The notes below the pieces were generated by a model. That model saw nothing but the letters and a program-made list of their open reading frames with translations. It was not told where the DNA came from and did not search any database. A program made the translations under genes and the position numbers. Below are positions 24,604 through 33,166 of a DNA stretch of 64,000 nt, piece after piece. This DNA is from Roseiarcus sp036489975 (GTDB lineage: Bacteria; Pseudomonadota; Alphaproteobacteria; Rhizobiales; Beijerinckiaceae), in contig DASXES010000059.1 in NCBI GenBank assembly GCA_036489975.1, positions 59,521 through 123,520 on the forward strand, written 5' to 3'. Within the stretch, counting starts at the first letter, position 1; every line of letters begins with the position of its first letter.

Positions 24604-25455
24604 TCAATTCCTTGCTGAGGCGACCAGGCGCGGGCGCCGCCGGAAGCGCTCGGTCAGGCAGTCTGCGATCGCCTGCGCGGCGCGATCACGGTAGAGCGCA
24701 TAGCTCGGCCACGCATTGAGGTCGATGATCATCGGCTCCCCGTTGGGCTTGACGACGGCGTCGCCGCCGAAGATCTCGAGGCCAAGCGCGGCCGCGGCGT
24801 CGAAGGCGGCCTTGCTCAGGTGAGCCGGATCGAAAGAATGACCCAACATGCCCTTGTCGCGATGATAGAACCATTGGAACCAATTGGCGCCCGCCGCTTC
24901 CGCGCCATTCCGCACGCCGTAGAATTTGATGAGATCCCCCGGCACATGCTCCTGGGCGACGACAAAGGGAATGCCGCGCTCGGCGAAACGGCGCAACGCC
25001 TCGCGCCACCCCGTCTCCGAGGCGGCGTACATCACGTCCTCGCGTTGCGTTGCGTGGAAATCGTAACGCTTGACCCAGGCGCAGTCGGCGGGCCTGGGCA
25101 TGTTCGCGTCGGCGGAGACGATCCAGCTCATCGGCGCCGACACGTGATGGCGGGTGAACAGCTCGACCATGCGGTGGCGGTATGTGTTGCGAATAGCTGT
25201 CGGCGAGTTCACGACAATGGAGCCTGTTTTCTCCATCATGGCCAGACGATCGAGAACCGTCCCACGCTCACACATGACAAACAGGTTGGCCGAAGGCGCG
25301 TCCATCAAGGCCTCGGCCGCGACCAGTTCGACGCTGAACCCCCGCTCCGTCAAAGCATCTGCGACGCTCCGCATGATCGCAGCGTCGTCATCGACGCGTC
25401 CAGGCGAGTGGGCGGGCTCGCGCAGCACGCCCACGCAGGTCAGGCCCATGTTCAT
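24604..25455 (-). CDS. ATP-grasp-like protein in the inositol operon
   Basis: 283 residues resembling RimK/GshB-type ATP-grasp ligases: an N-terminal pre-ATP domain, the nucleotide lysine region in CAWVKRYDFHATQ, a VVAQEHVPGDLIKFYGVRNG strand like the hinge segment, and the metal motif PMIIDLNAWPSYAL where the DxN pair is expected. Such enzymes join a carboxylate to an amine via acyl phosphate. The family match is by pattern only. Its start overlaps the nucleotidyltransferase stop by 4 bases. A role in attaching an amino acid to an aminocyclitol would fit its neighbours, but this is speculation. Confidence 0.65.
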   Translation of the reverse strand: MNMGLTCVGVLREPAHSPGRVDDDAAIMRSVADALTERGFSVELVAAEALMDAPSANLFVMCERGTVLDRLAMMEKTGSIVVNSPTAIRNTYRHRMVELFTRHHVSAPMSWIVSADANMPRPADCAWVKRYDFHATQREDVMYAASETGWREALRRFAERGIPFVVAQEHVPGDLIKFYGVRNGAEAAGANWFQWFYHRDKGMLGHSFDPAHLSKAAFDAAAALGLEIFGGDAVVKPNGEPMIIDLNAWPSYALYRDRAAQAIADCLTERFRRRPRLVASARN

Positions 25456-26180
25456 GCGCCTGCGTTTTCAGGCGGGCGGCAGAGGCCGGCCAGCTCCGCA
25501 GCCTCAACGTCGCGCGCCCGATCGATGTCGAACACCAGAGGCAGGACGACGCCGTAGACGGGCCGGCCTTCGTCGACCAGCCATTTGAGATAATCGCGCA
25601 GACGGTCAAAACTTGCCGCCGGCACCGCGATCCCTTGCGGCGGAAGCCAATAGATCCCGGCGGTGACATGACTGCCCTGACCGCCGCCAAGCCGAACAAC
25701 GCGCCCGTCCTCCTGCAACGTCGCCCACAGAGGATTTTCGTCGTCGACATGAGCGGTCAGGCCGAGCACGACCGCGTCGCTCGGAAAGCCGGCGGCCGCG
25801 TCGACAAAATGCTGGAATGCGTCAAGGGCCATGATCGCGTCGACCGTTGTGACGAGCGCTGGCGCGCCGGCGAGCCGCTCAGCGACGAGCGCGAAGCTCG
25901 CATAGGACGACGGGGTCGTGCGCACGATCAGATCGAGATCAAAACCCCGACGATGATCGCTGAGCCAAACCCGGCAATCGTCGCTCTCTTCGTTGACGAT
26001 GACGGCGGCCTGACGAATGCCGACAGCGCGAAAGCGATCGAGCGTGTGTTCAATCAGTGGCCGCCCGCCGACCGGAGTCATCGGCTTGCTGACGCGATAG
26101 CCGTCGGCGCGCAGCCGTGTCCCATGGCCGGCGGCGATGACGCCTCCGCGGAGAGCGAGAGAGTCTGGCCTGGCCATCAT
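25452..26180 (-). CDS. Sugar-phosphate-type nucleotidyltransferase
   Basis: 242 residues with the nucleotidyltransferase signature GGVIAAGHGTRLR...KPMTPVGGRPLIEHTL (residues about 12-46) and a metal-binding Asp in VTTVDAIM. These enzymes activate a sugar-1-phosphate with an NTP. In the inositol-1-phosphate context the obvious candidate substrate is L-myo-inositol-1-phosphate with CTP, as known for archaeal and bacterial inositol-1-phosphate cytidylyltransferases; this is inference from position. It overlaps both neighbours by 4 bases (ATGA junctions), showing translational coupling. Confidence 0.85.
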   Translation of the reverse strand: MMARPDSLALRGGVIAAGHGTRLRADGYRVSKPMTPVGGRPLIEHTLDRFRAVGIRQAAVIVNEESDDCRVWLSDHRRGFDLDLIVRTTPSSYASFALVAERLAGAPALVTTVDAIMALDAFQHFVDAAAGFPSDAVVLGLTAHVDDENPLWATLQEDGRVVRLGGGQGSHVTAGIYWLPPQGIAVPAASFDRLRDYLKWLVDEGRPVYGVVLPLVFDIDRARDVEAAELAGLCRPPENAGA

Positions 26181-26881
26181 GTCAGGACGTCGATGAGATC
26201 CGGCAGCTGGGTCACCGCGGCGAGAATCGGCCGGTCCGGGGCGTCGCGGCGTTCGGCGGCCTGGACGGCTTCAGGCGCGATCCAGATGAAGCCCATGCCA
26301 GTGCGACGGGCGCCCTCGCCGTCACGGCGCAAGGAATCGCCGACCATCACCGCCGTCTCCGGGGCTGCGTTCAGGGCCGAAAGCGCAGCGCGGAAGATCG
26401 CCGGCTCGGGCTTTTCGGCGCCGACGCGCTGACTGTCCGCCATGACTCCGAACAGGGGCGCGAGACCCGAGCTCTCGCACACGGCTTCAAGGTTGCCGTA
26501 GAAGTTCGACACGACGCCGAGCCGGTAGCGCGCCTGAAGCGCCTTGAGGACCGGGCGGTTGCGACTGAACGCGGTGGACATTTCGGACAGGAATCGGGCC
26601 GCGACGCGCTGGCCGCGAGACTCGTCCGCGCCAAAACCGCGCCGCGCCACTTCGGCCTCGAGACCCGCGGCCAGGGCGCGCACCGTCTCCTTAAGCCCGG
26701 TCGCCGGCGCGAGCCCGCCGACCAACGCATCATCAGCGGCATAAAAGGCAGGCGCAAAAACCTCGGCGGAGAGATCGAGCCCTTCAGCACGATAAAGGGC
26801 GTGGAAACGCTCCTTCCACGCCACGCCGTCAGCGTCGAGCGTGCCGCCAAAATCGAACAGCACCGTTTCGATTGCCTGCAC
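26177..26881 (-). CDS. HAD-superfamily protein with atypical motif I
   Basis: 234-residue HAD-fold protein. Motif I reads DFGGT rather than DxDGT, so the nucleophile Asp is present but the second Asp, normally the phosphatase acid/base, is Gly. Motifs II (VVSNFYGN), III (EKPEPAIF) and IV (MVGDSLRRDGEGA) are in place. Beside an inositol-phosphate synthase a phosphatase role is tempting, but the missing Asp argues for weak activity or another reaction. Starts 2 bases after the inositol-3-phosphate synthase stop. Confidence 0.85.
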   Translation of the reverse strand: MQAIETVLFDFGGTLDADGVAWKERFHALYRAEGLDLSAEVFAPAFYAADDALVGGLAPATGLKETVRALAAGLEAEVARRGFGADESRGQRVAARFLSEMSTAFSRNRPVLKALQARYRLGVVSNFYGNLEAVCESSGLAPLFGVMADSQRVGAEKPEPAIFRAALSALNAAPETAVMVGDSLRRDGEGARRTGMGFIWIAPEAVQAAERRDAPDRPILAAVTQLPDLIDVLT

Positions 26882-26883
26882 GA

Positions 26884-28029
26884 TCAGCGGCCGCGTTCCG
26901 CGACCTTTGCACCCTTCGCCGCCGCTCCGGGAAGTTCGAAAGGCTGATCATCGATGAACGCATTGCACGCGTCGCGCGCGACACTGTCGCGCAGCTGACG
27001 CGGCGGGCTCTTCATGTAGTAGGCCGACGGCGCCTCAAGCGGTCCGCCGACGTGACGGTCCAGCGCAACCTTGGCGCAGCGCAGCGCATCGATGACGACG
27101 CCGGCGCTGTTCGAGGAATCCTGCACCGACAGCCTGAGTTCGATCTCCAGCGGCGCGTCGCCGAAGCCGCGCCCCTCGAGGCGGATGAAGGCGATCTTGT
27201 TGTCATGCTGCCAGGGAATATAGTCGGACGGGCCAATGTGGATGTCGGCGTCGTCGAGCCGCTCATCGAGCTGCGACTGGACGGATTCCGTCTTGGAAAT
27301 CTTCTTCGACTTGAGCCGCTTGCGCTCCAGCATGTTGAGAAAGTCTGTGTTGCCGGCGGTGTTGAGCTGGTAGGTCCGGTCGAGCGCCACGCCCCGGTCG
27401 GCGAACAGCCTGGCCAGCGAGCGATGGACGATGGTCGCCCCGACCTGGCTCTTGATGTCGTCGCCAACGATCGGCAGCCCGGCATCGTGGAACTTCTGCG
27501 CCCATTCCGGGTCGGAGGCGAGGAACACCGGCACGCAATTCACCATTGCGACGCCCGCCGCCAGGCAGGCTTCCGCATAGTGCTTCACGGCCTTGTCGGA
27601 TCCGACCGGCAGATAGCAGAGCAGCACCTCCGCGCCCGACTTGCGCAGAGCGTCGGTAATGTCGGTCGGCTCAAGGTCCGCCGGACGAAAGGCGACCTCG
27701 TCGTCGTAGTCCGCCATATGCGCCGCCACGCCATCGAGCTGGGGGCCCATCTGCACGACGACATTCGACACGGGGAGCGAACTCTGAAAGACGCGGGTGT
27801 TGTTCGGCTTGGCGAAGATCGCCTCCTCGAGCGGCCGGCCGATCTTGCGCTGGTCGACGTCGAACGCGGCGACGAACTCGACGTCGCTTGCGCGGTAGCC
27901 GCCGATCGTCTGGCGCATCACGCCGTCCAGCGCCGCGTTGCGGCGGCTGCGATAGTATTCCACGCCCTGCACCAGCGCGCTGGCGCAATTGCCGACGCCG
28001 GCGATGGCAACCTTGATGTTTTTTTGCAT
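26884..28029 (-). CDS. ino1: Inositol-3-phosphate synthase
   Basis: Converts glucose-6-phosphate to L-myo-inositol-phosphate with internal NAD+ cycling. With ATG 28029 the protein is 381 residues, starting MQKNIKVAIAGVGNCASALV, the family NAD-binding motif; a start 7 codons earlier is possible. Other conserved blocks are VEFVAAFDVDQRKIG, VNCVPVFLAS, GDDIKSQVGATIVH (catalytic Asp and Lys), QLNTAGNTDFLNM and the catalytic lysines in SKKISKT. It is the short prokaryotic (actinobacterial-like) form and is uncommon in alphaproteobacteria. It leads the six-gene operon and starts 184 bases downstream of shc on the same strand. Confidence 0.95.
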   Translation of the reverse strand: MQKNIKVAIAGVGNCASALVQGVEYYRSRRNAALDGVMRQTIGGYRASDVEFVAAFDVDQRKIGRPLEEAIFAKPNNTRVFQSSLPVSNVVVQMGPQLDGVAAHMADYDDEVAFRPADLEPTDITDALRKSGAEVLLCYLPVGSDKAVKHYAEACLAAGVAMVNCVPVFLASDPEWAQKFHDAGLPIVGDDIKSQVGATIVHRSLARLFADRGVALDRTYQLNTAGNTDFLNMLERKRLKSKKISKTESVQSQLDERLDDADIHIGPSDYIPWQHDNKIAFIRLEGRGFGDAPLEIELRLSVQDSSNSAGVVIDALRCAKVALDRHVGGPLEAPSAYYMKSPPRQLRDSVARDACNAFIDDQPFELPGAAAKGAKVAERGR

Positions 28030-28213
28030 ATCGACTCGAGATCCCCACAAGTGGCGGCTGACGGAGTCAACGGGGTCCGTCGTTATCCGCGGGCGTGATG
28101 AAAACGTTGGTTATATAGGACGGGATCGCGGCAGCAAAGCGTCCGATTTAACGAATCCACCAGTGTGGATTAAGCTTGTTATTTTCCGCACGCCATGCCG
28201 CGCGGTTGCGCTT

Positions 28214-30190
28214 TCACATGCCGAACGCCGGGACCCGGCTGTTGCCGCGCTTGAGATTGCGATAGCGGGCCAGAGCCCAAAGCGGAAAAAACTTCGCATA
28301 GCCATGATAGCGCAAATAGAACACGCGCGGAAAGCCGGTCGCTGTATGGTATGGCTCGCTCCAGAAACCGTCCTCGCCTTGGGTCGAGGCGAGATAAGCT
28401 ACGCCGCGCGCGACGGCGGGATTATCGGCTTCGCCCCCCGCCATCAGGCCGAGGAGGGCCCACGCCGTCTGCGAGGCCGCGCTGGGCGCGCCCTCGTAGC
28501 CTTTGTAGTCGAGCCTGTAGCTGCCCGCGCTCTCCCCCCAGCCGCCGTCAGAATTCTGGATGCGTTCAAGCCACGCAACGGCGCGCCGGACCGGCTCCGA
28601 CTGCGGGTCCTGTCCGGCGATCGCCAGCGCGCACAAAGCCGACCAGGTTCCGTAAACGTAGTTCATGCCCCAGCGGCCAAACCAGCTTCCGTCCTTCTCC
28701 TGATCGGCCAGGAGGGCGTCGATTCCGCGCTTGAGGATCGGGCTCGTCTCGCGCGTTTCGCCAAGCTGGGCGAGCATGGATATGCAGCGAGCCGTGACGT
28801 CGGCGGTCGGCGGGTCGAGCAGCGCGCCGTGGTCGGCGAACGGGATGTGGTTGAGATAGTGGTGGGTGTTGTCGGCGTCGAAAGCGGCCCACGCGCCATC
28901 GCGGCTCTGCAAGCCCTCGATCCATTCGCGCGCCCGGGCGATCGCCGGCGAATGGGAATCGGGCGCGCCCGTGACGCCACCGCGATCCGCGCGGTCCATC
29001 GCCATCGCCACCACCGCCGTGTCGTCGAGATCGGGATAGTGCGGATTGGCGTATTGGAACGCCCAGCCGCCCGGCCGGACGTTCGGACGCTGAACCGCCC
29101 AGTCGCCCTTGACGTCGAGCACCTGGAGGGGGCTGAGCCAGTCGAGCGCGGCGCGCACCGGCTTTGCCCCCGCTTCGCCGCCAGCCTCGAGCAGCGCATG
29201 AGCGGCGAGCGCCGTGTCCCACACCGGCGACAGGCAGGGCTGGCAATAGGCCTCCTCCTTGCCGATCACGAGTAGCTTCTCGATCGACCGGCGCGCCGCG
29301 ACAAGATGCGGATCGTCGGGCGAGCGCCCAAGCGCGTCATACATCAGCACGCTGTTCGCCATGGCGGGATAGATCGCGCCAAGACCGTCCTCGCCATTGA
29401 GGCGCTCAGTCACGAAAGCCTCCGCGGCGGCGATGGCGCGGCGGCGCAAGGACTGCGGAAAAAACCGCTCGGCGCGCTTGAGCAGCCAGTCGATCCCGCC
29501 GAAGAACTTGACTGCCGCCCAATGCTGATGGGCGCCGGTCGGCCATTTTCGCACCGTCTCGGGCGGGGCTGCGAACAGTTCCGCGATTCCGACGTCGCGC
29601 GGATTGACCGGCTTCGGCTTCAAGGCCTGCAGCACAAGCAGGGGAACCATCACCGTGCGCGCCCAATACGACACCTTGTCGAGATGGAAGGGAAACCAGC
29701 GCGGCAAGAGCATAATCTCGACCGGCATGGTCGGCACGCCGCGCCAGGGGATTTGGCCGTAGAGCGCGAGCAGGAAGCGGGTGAAGACATTGCTCCTCGC
29801 CGCGCCGCCATGGGCCAGGATCGCTTCGCGGGCACGGGCCATGTGCGGCGCATCGGGACTGTCGCCGGTCATCTTCAGCGCGAAATAGGCTTTCACGCTG
29901 GCGCTCATGTCGAAGGGCCCATCGTGAACGAGCGGCCAGCCGCCATGGTCGCCCTGAATCCGCCTGAGATAGACGGCGATCAGCCGCTCGAGTTCGAGGT
30001 CGGGCTCTTCGCCGCGAAAATGCCTCAAGAGCACATATTCGGCCGGGATCGTCGCGTCGGCTTCGAGCTCGAAGCACCAATGGCCGTCCTCGTGCTGGCC
30101 GGCGAGCAGCGCCTTCGAGGCCTGGGAGATATGGCGTTCAAGCGCCTCTGCCGACAACGCGACTTGAGATGAATCGAGGGCGATGTTCAT
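28214..30190 (-). CDS. shc: Squalene-hopene cyclase
   Basis: Cyclises squalene to hopene/diplopterol in one step at the membrane. 658 residues with the catalytic protonating motif DLDD at 387-390 (PDLDDTAV) and several QW repeats (for example QNSDGGWGES-type, QSRDGAWAAFD, KDGSWFGRWG). Length and motifs are those of an intact enzyme. Last gene of the hpn operon; its start overlaps hpnE's stop by 4 bases. Confidence 0.97.
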   Translation of the reverse strand: MNIALDSSQVALSAEALERHISQASKALLAGQHEDGHWCFELEADATIPAEYVLLRHFRGEEPDLELERLIAVYLRRIQGDHGGWPLVHDGPFDMSASVKAYFALKMTGDSPDAPHMARAREAILAHGGAARSNVFTRFLLALYGQIPWRGVPTMPVEIMLLPRWFPFHLDKVSYWARTVMVPLLVLQALKPKPVNPRDVGIAELFAAPPETVRKWPTGAHQHWAAVKFFGGIDWLLKRAERFFPQSLRRRAIAAAEAFVTERLNGEDGLGAIYPAMANSVLMYDALGRSPDDPHLVAARRSIEKLLVIGKEEAYCQPCLSPVWDTALAAHALLEAGGEAGAKPVRAALDWLSPLQVLDVKGDWAVQRPNVRPGGWAFQYANPHYPDLDDTAVVAMAMDRADRGGVTGAPDSHSPAIARAREWIEGLQSRDGAWAAFDADNTHHYLNHIPFADHGALLDPPTADVTARCISMLAQLGETRETSPILKRGIDALLADQEKDGSWFGRWGMNYVYGTWSALCALAIAGQDPQSEPVRRAVAWLERIQNSDGGWGESAGSYRLDYKGYEGAPSAASQTAWALLGLMAGGEADNPAVARGVAYLASTQGEDGFWSEPYHTATGFPRVFYLRYHGYAKFFPLWALARYRNLKRGNSRVPAFGM

Positions 30191-31473
30191 GTCGTACTCA
30201 CGGCGCGGCGTCGTGGCGCATGAGCGCCCGATCCCGTTATGATCGAAGCGGCCTTATAGCCCGAACGCACCGCGCCTTCGATCGTGGCGGGCAGACCGGT
30301 CTGGACCCAGTCGCCCGCGAGAACCATATTCGCCCATTTCGTGCGCGAATCCGGCCGCTTCGCGTTCTGCGCCGGCGTCGCGGCGAAGGTCGCCCGTTTT
30401 TCCTTGACGATCTGCCAGGGCGGCAGGGCGGGGGCGAGACCGGTCAACGCCGCCGCCTCGCGCCAGATTTGCGCCGCAAGCTCATCGCGCGGGCGATCAA
30501 TGAGCCGGTCGGCGTTGCTGATGGTCACCGAGAGCCGGTCTTCGAAGGCGAACAGCCATTCGATCTCCGCGTTGACGACGCCAAGGATCGCCGGCTGCCC
30601 GGGAGGCGGAGGGATATGGAAATGGACATTGAGAATGGCGCGAAATTCGTCCGGCGCCGTGAGGCCCGGGAGGAGGTCCCTGGCGATCCATGGCGGCGTG
30701 GCGAGGATCACGGATTCGTCCGCGCCGAGCGCTTCCTGCGACCGGTCGAAGTCGAGCGCGACCGCGCGCGCGCCCTCGAAACGGATCGCCCGCAGGCGAT
30801 CGCCGAACCGGACCGGAGATCCTCCCGCAGCGAGAAAAGCGAGGGCCGGATCGATGAAACTATTCGCGAGCCCATGGCCCGCGAACAGCGGGCGGCAGGC
30901 CCGTCCCCCCGCGGCAAGCGTCTCGCGCAGCAAGGCCGCCGTCAGCGCGGCGGAGCTTTCCGGAGGATTCGTGTTGAGCGCCGATGTCAGCAAGGGGCGC
31001 CAGAGCCGCTCGTAGAGCGGGCCCCCGCAATCCATCGCCTCGCCGACGGTCGCGCTTCCCCCCTTCATGAATACGCCAAGGGGCGCGAAATACTCATGCA
31101 GCGCCGCGCCCGGCACGCGCCTCTTCCGATCGAACAGCCACCAGGGAATGCGGCCTTCGCCGAGATCGAGGCGCCAGCGCTCGCCGCTCGCAAGGTCGGC
31201 GAAGTCGAAGACCGCGCTGCCTGGATCGTGCAGCGTCTTGCGCGCGCCGATCCGATCGAGATAGTCCAGCGCCTCGCGATTGCCCGACAGCAAGAGATGG
31301 TTGCCGTTGTCGATGACGACGCCAAGCGTCGGATCAAGATAGGACCGGCAACGGCCGCCGGCGAAGGACGCGGCCTCATGCACAACGACCTTGGCGCGAG
31401 CGTCGACAAGACGCACCGCCGCGCTCAGGCCCGCGATTCCGGCGCCGATGACATGGACCACGCCAGCGCTCAC
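30187..31473 (-). CDS. hpnE: Hydroxysqualene dehydroxylase HpnE
   Basis: 428-residue FAD-dependent amine-oxidase-fold enzyme with the dinucleotide motif VIGAGIAGLSAAVRL (residues 8-22) and the GG doublet in FAGGRCRSY. In the HpnCDE route it reduces hydroxysqualene to squalene. Placement between hpnD and shc, with 4-base overlaps on both sides, supports HpnE over other members of this large oxidoreductase family. Confidence 0.93.
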   Translation of the reverse strand: MSAGVVHVIGAGIAGLSAAVRLVDARAKVVVHEAASFAGGRCRSYLDPTLGVVIDNGNHLLLSGNREALDYLDRIGARKTLHDPGSAVFDFADLASGERWRLDLGEGRIPWWLFDRKRRVPGAALHEYFAPLGVFMKGGSATVGEAMDCGGPLYERLWRPLLTSALNTNPPESSAALTAALLRETLAAGGRACRPLFAGHGLANSFIDPALAFLAAGGSPVRFGDRLRAIRFEGARAVALDFDRSQEALGADESVILATPPWIARDLLPGLTAPDEFRAILNVHFHIPPPPGQPAILGVVNAEIEWLFAFEDRLSVTISNADRLIDRPRDELAAQIWREAAALTGLAPALPPWQIVKEKRATFAATPAQNAKRPDSRTKWANMVLAGDWVQTGLPATIEGAVRSGYKAASIITGSGAHAPRRRAVSTT

Positions 31474-32294
31474 AGGATGCCATAGCGCAGCACCGCGCCA
31501 AGCAGCCTGAGCCGGCTCGCCCGCGCGCGCCGGCGCGGCGGAGCGAAGCCCTCTTTCACCATCCGGTCGAGGATCGAGCCATAGGCGACCGCCATCAGCC
31601 GGGGCGCCTTAACCGCGGCTCGGGGCGAGGCCGCCATGGTGGCTTGAGCCTTGTCGAAATGCTCGCGAGCGCGCTCAGCGACCGCGACGCAGGCTCCCGC
31701 GAGCTTCGGGTCCGCCGCCGCCGCCAGCGGCTCGTCGGTCGTCACGCCCGCCGAGTGAAGCGCCTCGCGCGGCAGGTAGAGCCGGCCAGCGCTCGCGTCC
31801 TCGTCGATGTCGCGCAGGATGTTGGTGAGCTGGAGCGCGCGGCCGAGATGGTAGGCCAGCGCTTCGCCGGGTTCTTGAGGCAGGCCGAAAATGCGCACCG
31901 AAAGCCGGCCCACGGCGGAGGCCACCCGGTCGCAATAAAGGTCGAGCGTCGCCCAATCCGGCGCCCGAATGTCCTCAGCGGCGTCCATCGCCATGCCGTC
32001 GATGACGGCGTCGAAATCCTCCTGGGAGAGACGATAGTCGCGCGTCGCCTCGTCGAGCGCAGCGAGATGGGCCGGCGCTTCGCCTGCGAACATCGCCGCG
32101 ATGTCGGCGCGCCATCGATCGAGCGCGGCCATGCGCTCAGCCGCGGTCGCCGGCCCGCGCTCGTCGGCGATGTCGTCGACGGCCCGACAAAAATCATAGA
32201 GCGCGAACATCGCCTCGCGCCGGCGCTCGGGCAAGATGCGCATCGCGGAATAGAAGGACGAACTATGCGCGACCGGCGCGGCTTGCGAGTTCAT
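31470..32294 (-). CDS. hpnD: Presqualene diphosphate synthase HpnD
   Basis: 274-residue trans-prenyl-head-to-head synthase that condenses two farnesyl diphosphates. The first Asp-rich motif is in YDFCRAVDDIADE (about 29-41); the second is in LTNILRDIDEDAS. The family tyrosine/arginine pocket is preserved around the first motif. Second prenyl synthase of the operon; overlaps hpnC and hpnE by 4 bases each. Confidence 0.94.
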   Translation of the reverse strand: MNSQAAPVAHSSSFYSAMRILPERRREAMFALYDFCRAVDDIADERGPATAAERMAALDRWRADIAAMFAGEAPAHLAALDEATRDYRLSQEDFDAVIDGMAMDAAEDIRAPDWATLDLYCDRVASAVGRLSVRIFGLPQEPGEALAYHLGRALQLTNILRDIDEDASAGRLYLPREALHSAGVTTDEPLAAAADPKLAGACVAVAERAREHFDKAQATMAASPRAAVKAPRLMAVAYGSILDRMVKEGFAPPRRRARASRLRLLGAVLRYGIL

Positions 32295-33166
32295 GCGGCA
32301 GCCTTCGCCCGCGCGCGCCCGAAGCGCATCATCGCCGAACCCAGAAACCGCGCGGCGCCGAGGCCGCCAACGAGGGCAAAGCCCGCCTTGCCGAGATGGA
32401 CGCGCTCGCTCAACGGGTCGCGCCGTTCGAGATCGCGTGCGAGACGCCGCGCGAGCGCGTGGATCGCGGCGATCTCCGCCCCGAGCCGCACGTCCCTGAT
32501 CTCGGGGATGAGCGCCCCGCCCCCTGCCACAAGCTCGCTCGTGCGGCGGGCAAGCTCGTGAAGCGCGTCGCGCAAGGGTGGCCGCGCCTTGGGCTCATCC
32601 AGCATGTCGACCGAAGCGCCATGACGCCCGAGCGTATCGAGCGGCAGGTAGACGCGGTTCAGGCGCTTATAATCCTCGGCGCAATCCTGCAGATGATTGA
32701 TGATCTGCAGCGCCGAGCACAAGGCGTCCGACGCAGGCCAGAGCGAGGGGTCTTCCCCGTGCACGTCGAGGACGAAACGGCCGACCGGCGCGGCGGAAAG
32801 CGCGCAATAGTCCATGAGCTCCGACCAGTTCGCGTAGCGGTCCTTTCGCGCGTCGAGCCGGAAGGCCTTGAGGAGATCGAGCGCGTGCTTCGGGCTCAAG
32901 CCGCGTTGCTCAAGTTCGAGCCGCAAAGGCTCGGCCTCGTCGGCCGGCGGCCCACGCCCGGTCAGCGCATCGTCGAGATCGTCGAGAAGCGCGAGCTTCT
33001 CCTCCGGCTTAAGATCCGGGTGATCGGCGACATCGTCGGCGGCGCGCACGAAGCGATAGAAGGCGAGGATCGGGCCACGCCGATCTTCGCTCAGAAGCCA
33101 CGAGGCGACCGGAAAATTCTCGTCCCCCGAGCCCTTGCCGGAAAGGGCTTCACTCACCTTCATCAT
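32291..33166 (-). CDS. hpnC: Hydroxysqualene synthase HpnC
   Basis: 291-residue squalene/phytoene-synthase-like protein that converts presqualene diphosphate to hydroxysqualene. First Asp-rich motif FYRFVRAADDVADHPD near residue 35; second is QIINHLQDCAEDYK. The start is taken at ATG 33166 within the ATGATGA overlap with hpnB; the next ATG (33163) is also possible. The long open frame upstream overlaps hpnB and is not coding. Confidence 0.93.
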   Translation of the reverse strand: MMKVSEALSGKGSGDENFPVASWLLSEDRRGPILAFYRFVRAADDVADHPDLKPEEKLALLDDLDDALTGRGPPADEAEPLRLELEQRGLSPKHALDLLKAFRLDARKDRYANWSELMDYCALSAAPVGRFVLDVHGEDPSLWPASDALCSALQIINHLQDCAEDYKRLNRVYLPLDTLGRHGASVDMLDEPKARPPLRDALHELARRTSELVAGGGALIPEIRDVRLGAEIAAIHALARRLARDLERRDPLSERVHLGKAGFALVGGLGAARFLGSAMMRFGRARAKAAA

